Assembly (NCBI GenBank): GCA_937873165.1
Contig: CALMVH010000023.1
Coordinates: 1-10,064, forward strand
Length of the DNA: 10,064 nt
Direction: 5' to 3'
DNA from: an uncultured Rhodospirillales bacterium
Lineage (GTDB): Bacteria > Pseudomonadota > Alphaproteobacteria > CALMVH01
The notes beneath the pieces were generated by a model. That model made no database searches and was not told the origin of the DNA. It saw nothing but the letters and a program-made list of their open reading frames with translations. The translations under genes were made by a program, and so were the position numbers. Of this stretch, positions 6,120 through 10,064 are shown in pieces (positions within the stretch are counted from its first letter, which is position 1; each line of letters opens with the position of its first letter).

Positions 6120-8354
6120 ATGGTCTTGCCTTCGGCCGGGATCGACCACAGGACCATCGGGCCGCGCCTGGTGGCATGGGCGGCGCGGGTCAGCCTCGGC
6201 AACAAGCTTGCCTACGCGCTGATCGCCGCCTCGATGGTTTCGGGCACCGCGACCTATTACGCCATGACCTCCACCGAGCCCCTGAGGTGGCAAACGCACC
6301 AGACGGCGTATTCGCTGCTGAACCTGGACGTCGTTCTGTTGCTGGTGCTGGGCGTCGTGATCGCGCGGCGCATGCTGTCGCTGTGGAACAGCCGCAAGCG
6401 CGGCATCGCCGGTGCCAGGCTGCAAACTCGCGTTGTCCTGGTGTTCAGCGTTCTGGCGGCGGTACCCTCGATCCTGACCGCGTTGTTCTCGGCCGTGTTT
6501 TTCTATGTCGGCGTTCAGTCGTGGTTCAGTAATCACGTCACAACGGCGTTGGAGCAATCCTCGACGGTGGCGCAGGCCTACCTGCATGAACACCAGCAGG
6601 CGATCCGTGCGGACGCGCTGGCGATGGAGAATGACCTGGACCGCCAGGCGCCCTGGCTGCTTGGCAATGATATCGCCCTGAACAGGGCCTTGCGCACGCA
6701 GGCCCTGACGCGCAACCTTTCGGAAGCGCTGATCGTGGACGGTTCCGGCAAGGTGCTGGCGAAGTCCGGATTTGCCCTGGCTCTGGAATACGATCCGCCC
6801 GACCAGACCCAGATCGAGAGGGCACGCGACGGTGAGGTGCTGATTATCACCACGCAAAAGGATGACCGCGTGCGGGCGTTGCTGCGGCTCGACCACTTCA
6901 TCGACAGCTTTCTGTATGTCGAGCGGCGGATAGAGCCCAACGTCCTGGAGCAGATCAGCGCCGCGCAGAACGCCATTCTTGAGTACCGCAAGCTGCAAAG
7001 CCGCAGCAATCGCATCCAGATCGAGATTACGATCATATTCCTGACCATTGCCCTGCTCATGTTGATGGCCGCGGTATGGCTTGGCATCCTGTTCGCGAAG
7101 TACCTGGTTACGCCTATCGCCGCCTTGATCGACGTAACGGAGCAGGTGCGGGCAGGGGATCTGAGCGTGCGCGTGGCGGAGGGTGGCGCGGAGGATGAGC
7201 TGGCGACATTATCACGCGCCTTCAATCGCATGACGAGCCAGCTGGGCAGCCAACGCCGGGACTTGATCGAGGCCAATCAGCAACTGGACCTTCGGCGGCA
7301 GTTTACCGAAGCCGTGCTGTCGGGCGTGTCGGCGGGGGTCGTCGGCCTGGACGTGGCCGGCCGCGTCACGATCGGCAACATTTCGGCGGCGCAGTTCCTC
7401 AGTGTGGAGGCGGAGAAGCTTGTGAGCCGTTACCTCAGCGACTTCATTCCCGAGCTGAACGGACTGCTCGACTCGATGGCCGCCAAGGGCGCGCGCTTTA
7501 TCCAGACTCAGATAGATGTGCGCAACCCCGGCGGCATCGAACGGAACTTCCTGCTGCGCATCTCGGCGGAGGTTTCGAACGACACCGTCCGGGGCTACGT
7601 CGCGACATTCGATGACCTGACAGAACTGATGACGGCCCAGCGCAAGGCGGCCTGGGCCGATGTGGCCCGACGGATCGCCCACGAGATCAAAAATCCCCTG
7701 ACGCCGATCCAGCTATCGGCCGAGCGGTTGAAGCGCAAATACGCCAAGGAGATCAAATCCGACCTCGAAACCTTCGAGGCCTGCACCGATACGATCATCC
7801 GCCATGTCGGCGATATCGGCCGCATGGTGGATGAGTTCTCCGCCTTCGCCCGCATGCCGACACCCGTCATACGCCCTGAGAATTTGGGCGAACTTGCCCG
7901 CAAGCTGAAGTTTTCGCGCGCGGAAGCTTACCCGGCGATCGAGTTCGAGCTGGCTGTTCCCGAAACGCCGGTCCTTGCCAATTGCGACGAGCGCCTGATC
8001 GGCCAGGCGCTGACCAACTTGCTGCAAAACGCCATCGAGGCAATCGAAGGCCGCGATGGCGGCGTGCCTCTGCCTCGGGGGAAGGTAAGGATTGTTGTTT
8101 CAGAATCGGCTTTTGACGCCATGATCTGCGTTGAGGATAACGGCAAGGGCCTGCCGGTCGAGGAACGCGAGCGCCTGACCGAACCCTATGTAACGACACG
8201 CGTTAAGGGAACAGGGCTTGGGCTCGCGATCGTTAAGAAGATTATGGAAGATCATGCGGGCAATCTCGGCCTGCACGACCGGCAGGAAGGGGGAACCCGC
8301 GTGTCGCTGACCCTGCCGAAAGCGGTACAGTTGCAATCCGATCACAGCTATTGA
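6120..8354 (+). CDS. ntrY: Membrane sensor histidine kinase NtrY
   Basis: The 744-residue kinase partners NtrX and has the usual NtrY build. Hydrophobic segments lie at about 30-48, 66-84, 104-131 and 302-326. An extracytoplasmic sensor of about 170 residues sits between the third and fourth. A HAMP domain (about 327-380), a PAS domain (about 392-505) and the kinase core follow. The H-box is RRIAHEIKNPLTPIQ with His521; the N-box is NLLQNAIEAI (633-642), then DNGKGL (673-678) and GTGLGL (697-702). NtrYX is tied in other Alphaproteobacteria to nitrogen metabolism, redox or microaerobic respiration and envelope functions, and the ligand is not evident here. ATG 6120 is three bases after ntrC. 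TAAGGG (6114-6119) abuts that ATG and is better spaced for TTG 6126, so the protein may be two residues shorter. Confidence 0.96.
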   Translation: MVLPSAGIDHRTIGPRLVAWAARVSLGNKLAYALIAASMVSGTATYYAMTSTEPLRWQTHQTAYSLLNLDVVLLLVLGVVIARRMLSLWNSRKRGIAGARLQTRVVLVFSVLAAVPSILTALFSAVFFYVGVQSWFSNHVTTALEQSSTVAQAYLHEHQQAIRADALAMENDLDRQAPWLLGNDIALNRALRTQALTRNLSEALIVDGSGKVLAKSGFALALEYDPPDQTQIERARDGEVLIITTQKDDRVRALLRLDHFIDSFLYVERRIEPNVLEQISAAQNAILEYRKLQSRSNRIQIEITIIFLTIALLMLMAAVWLGILFAKYLVTPIAALIDVTEQVRAGDLSVRVAEGGAEDELATLSRAFNRMTSQLGSQRRDLIEANQQLDLRRQFTEAVLSGVSAGVVGLDVAGRVTIGNISAAQFLSVEAEKLVSRYLSDFIPELNGLLDSMAAKGARFIQTQIDVRNPGGIERNFLLRISAEVSNDTVRGYVATFDDLTELMTAQRKAAWADVARRIAHEIKNPLTPIQLSAERLKRKYAKEIKSDLETFEACTDTIIRHVGDIGRMVDEFSAFARMPTPVIRPENLGELARKLKFSRAEAYPAIEFELAVPETPVLANCDERLIGQALTNLLQNAIEAIEGRDGGVPLPRGKVRIVVSESAFDAMICVEDNGKGLPVEERERLTEPYVTTRVKGTGLGLAIVKKIMEDHAGNLGLHDRQEGGTRVSLTLPKAVQLQSDHSY

Positions 8355-8385
8355 CGATCTATAGGATTTCTTGAGACTTTAACCA

Positions 8386-9783
8386 ATGGCAACAGACATT
8401 CTGATAGTCGACGACGAGACCGACATTCGTCTCGCGATCGGTGGCATCCTGTCCGACGAAGGCCATATGCCACGCTATGCGGCCAACAGCGATCAGGCCT
8501 TGGCGGCCTGCCGCCAGCGCCAGCCCAGCCTGGTGATCCTCGACGTTTGGCTGGAGGGCAGCCGCCTGGATGGCTTGCAGTTGCTGGAATCGATTCAGGA
8601 AGCGCATCCCACCGTTCCGGTTGTCATGATCAGCGGTCACGGCACCATCGAGACGGCCGTGGCCGCCATCCGGCGCGGCGCTTTCGACTTTATCGAAAAA
8701 CCCTTCAAGACCGATCGGCTGCTGCTGATCATCGACCGCGCCATGGAGTCGGCGCGTTTACGCCGCGAGTTGAGCGAACTGCGCGCCCGCACCGGTTCCG
8801 ATAGCGAACTGGTCGGAACGTCGCTGGCGCTGTCGCAGGTCAGGCACGTGATCGAACGGGTGTCGCAGACCGGCAGCCGGGTCATGATCACGGGCGCGCC
8901 CGGCAGCGGCAAGGAACGAGTGGCGCGGATCATCCATGCTCAATCCCGCCGGGCCGCCGGTAACTTCGTGGTGCTGAACTGCGCGACCATGCGGCCCGAA
9001 CGCTTGGAAATCGAACTGTTCGGAACCGAGCATCCCTTCGAGGGACCGGTGCGCAAGGTCGGGGTTCTGGAGCACGCGCATAACGGCACCCTGCTGCTCG
9101 ACGAAGTGGCCGACATGTCCGTGGAAACACAGGGCAAGATCGTGCGCGCCCTGCAGGAGCAGACGTTCGAGCGGGTAGGCGGCACGACCCGGGTCGAAGT
9201 CGACGTGCGCGTGATCGCGTCGAGCAATCATGACCTGACGGAGGAAATGGCGCAGGGCCGCTTCCGCCAGGACCTGTATTACCGCCTCAACGTTGTGCCG
9301 ATACGCGTGCCGCCGCTGGTCGAACGCCGCGAGGACATCCCGTTGCTGATCGACTATTTCCTCGTGCGATCGGCGGCTGGGGCCGGCGTGCCGCCGCGCC
9401 GGATCGGCCAGGATGCGCTGGCCGTGCTCCAGACCTATGACTGGCCCGGGAACGTACGCCAGCTGCGAAACCTGATTGAATGGCTGCTGATCATGGCGCC
9501 CGGCGGCGCCGACGATCTGATCCGGGCCGACATGCTGCCGCCCGACATCACCGCCATCGCGCCGTCGGTGGTGAAGTGGGACCGGGGCGCCGAGATGATG
9601 AGCCTGCCATTGCGCGATGCGCGCGAGGTGTTCGAGCGCGAGTACCTGCTGGCGCAAGTGACGCGGTTCGGGGGAAATATCTCGCGCACCGCGTCGTTCG
9701 TGGGCATGGAGCGGTCCGCCTTGCACCGCAAGCTGAAAATCCTGGGCGTGCAGGGTACGGACCGGGAAAAGATCGTGATTTGA
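8386..9783 (+). CDS. ntrX: Response regulator NtrX
   Basis: The 465-residue response regulator pairs with NtrY. The receiver domain (about 3-120) has the acidic pair Asp9/Asp10, phospho-acceptor Asp53 (LVILDVWLEG) and Lys105 (IEKPF). The AAA+ domain has Walker A GAPGSGKE (170-177), Walker B LLLDEVADM (236-244), RFRQDLYYRLN (292-302) and YDWPGNVRQL (351-360). The Fis-type helix-turn-helix is at about 428-454 (NISRTASFVGMERSALHRKL). After LFGTE (211-215) the sequence is HPFEGPVRKVG and not GAFTGA. The loop is usually missing or altered in alphaproteobacterial NtrX as well, so this is expected for the subfamily and argues against direct sigma-54 activation. The gene follows ntrY after 31 bases that hold only a weak GAGA (8373-8376) as ribosome binding site. 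Its stop TGA overlaps the next ATG by one base. Confidence 0.96.
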   Translation: MATDILIVDDETDIRLAIGGILSDEGHMPRYAANSDQALAACRQRQPSLVILDVWLEGSRLDGLQLLESIQEAHPTVPVVMISGHGTIETAVAAIRRGAFDFIEKPFKTDRLLLIIDRAMESARLRRELSELRARTGSDSELVGTSLALSQVRHVIERVSQTGSRVMITGAPGSGKERVARIIHAQSRRAAGNFVVLNCATMRPERLEIELFGTEHPFEGPVRKVGVLEHAHNGTLLLDEVADMSVETQGKIVRALQEQTFERVGGTTRVEVDVRVIASSNHDLTEEMAQGRFRQDLYYRLNVVPIRVPPLVERREDIPLLIDYFLVRSAAGAGVPPRRIGQDALAVLQTYDWPGNVRQLRNLIEWLLIMAPGGADDLIRADMLPPDITAIAPSVVKWDRGAEMMSLPLRDAREVFEREYLLAQVTRFGGNISRTASFVGMERSALHRKLKILGVQGTDREKIVI

Positions 9784-10064
9784 TGCCGCGCCCGTTTGTT
9801 ATCCTGTTCGACTGGGATTCGACGCTGGTCGATAACTGGGACAGCATCATTTACGCGTGGAACGTAGCGCTCGAGTCGATTGGGCGCCAACTTATCAGCC
9901 GTGACGAGGCGATCGCCCGCGCCGGACGACCGCCGCAGGAAAACTTCGTGGAGGTATTCGGCGCGGAATGGCAGCCTGCGAGGTCTAAATTCTACGAAGT
10001 GATGTCCTCGCCGGAGTCGAAAGCTCGGTTAAAGCCGCTACCAGGCACCGAGACAATGCTGGAG
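9783..10064 (+). CDS. HAD-superfamily hydrolase, phosphoglycolate-phosphatase-like, 3' end cut by window edge
   Basis: The frame starts at ATG 9783, whose A is the last base of the ntrX stop (TGATG), and stays open to the right edge, giving 94 residues. The N-terminus MPRPFVILFDWDSTLVDNW carries HAD motif I, DxDST, with nucleophile Asp10 and Asp12. The helical region that follows fits the alpha-helical cap (C1) of the Gph/PGMB-type subfamily, and LKPLPGTETMLE looks like the usual lead into the core domain before motif II. HAD motifs II-IV lie outside the window. The substrate cannot be read from this part; phosphoglycolate or another small sugar phosphate is the default guess. The one-base overlap implies translation coupled to ntrX. 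In related genomes hfq often lies a little downstream of ntrX, so it may be next (inference). Confidence 0.85.
   Translation, partial: MPRPFVILFDWDSTLVDNWDSIIYAWNVALESIGRQLISRDEAIARAGRPPQENFVEVFGAEWQPARSKFYEVMSSPESKARLKPLPGTETMLE

Noticed and set aside
5436..6998. 520-codon open frame on the - strand, opposite ntrC and ntrY
   Set aside because: It spans the junction of two well-supported genes and its composition mirrors their codon bias. No motif or convincing ribosome binding site supports it.
8355..8385. Possible separate promoter or attenuator between ntrY and ntrX
   Set aside because: The 31 bases are AT-richer than the surroundings but contain no paired -35/-10 elements or hairpin that I could support.
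8758..9726. 322-codon open frame on the - strand, opposite ntrX
   Set aside because: It covers the conserved AAA+ and helix-turn-helix coding region of ntrX and has low-information composition with no known domain.

Overview
The window comes from a GC-rich alphaproteobacterial chromosome, probably a Rhodospirillales-like lineage. The basis is the block of an E3-lipA-ratA/coq10 end of a pyruvate dehydrogenase cluster, a cinA-ispDF pair, and a complete ntrB-ntrC-ntrY-ntrX cluster. The fused IspDF protein and the NtrYX pair are typical of Alphaproteobacteria. Coding density is very high: no gap reaches 50 bases, and there is no tRNA, rRNA, insertion sequence, CRISPR array or other sign of recent transfer.

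Positions 1-1870 (+ strand) hold the end of a dihydrolipoamide dehydrogenase gene, lipA (lipoyl synthase) and a COQ10/RatA-type START-domain gene. LipA makes the lipoyl cofactor that the dehydrogenase re-oxidises, so the first two genes are functionally linked. Positions 1906-3535 (- strand) hold ispDF, a bifunctional enzyme of the MEP isoprenoid pathway, followed by cinA (nicotinamide-nucleotide amidase domain), overlapping by 8 bases. The two blocks converge at about 1871-1905, where a weak hairpin may act as a terminator.

Positions 3577-9783 (+ strand) hold ntrB, ntrC, ntrY and ntrX, two complete histidine kinase/response regulator pairs for nitrogen control and, for NtrYX, probably envelope or redox-related sensing. 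ntrB and ntrC overlap by 4 bases, ntrC and ntrY are 3 bases apart, and ntrY and ntrX 31 bases apart. A HAD-family phosphatase gene overlaps the ntrX stop by one base and runs off the right edge.

The observation most worth following is that NtrC has kept its ATPase motifs but lost the GAFTGA loop that bacterial enhancer-binding proteins use to contact sigma-54. NtrX lacks it as well. This recalls the known Rhodobacter capsulatus NtrC, which works with the housekeeping sigma-70 polymerase. A second point is the 41-base divergent region between ispDF and ntrB, which carries a perfect 5-base dyad and a sigma-70-like promoter candidate. I see no clearly new biological system; most of the window is well-known core gene content.
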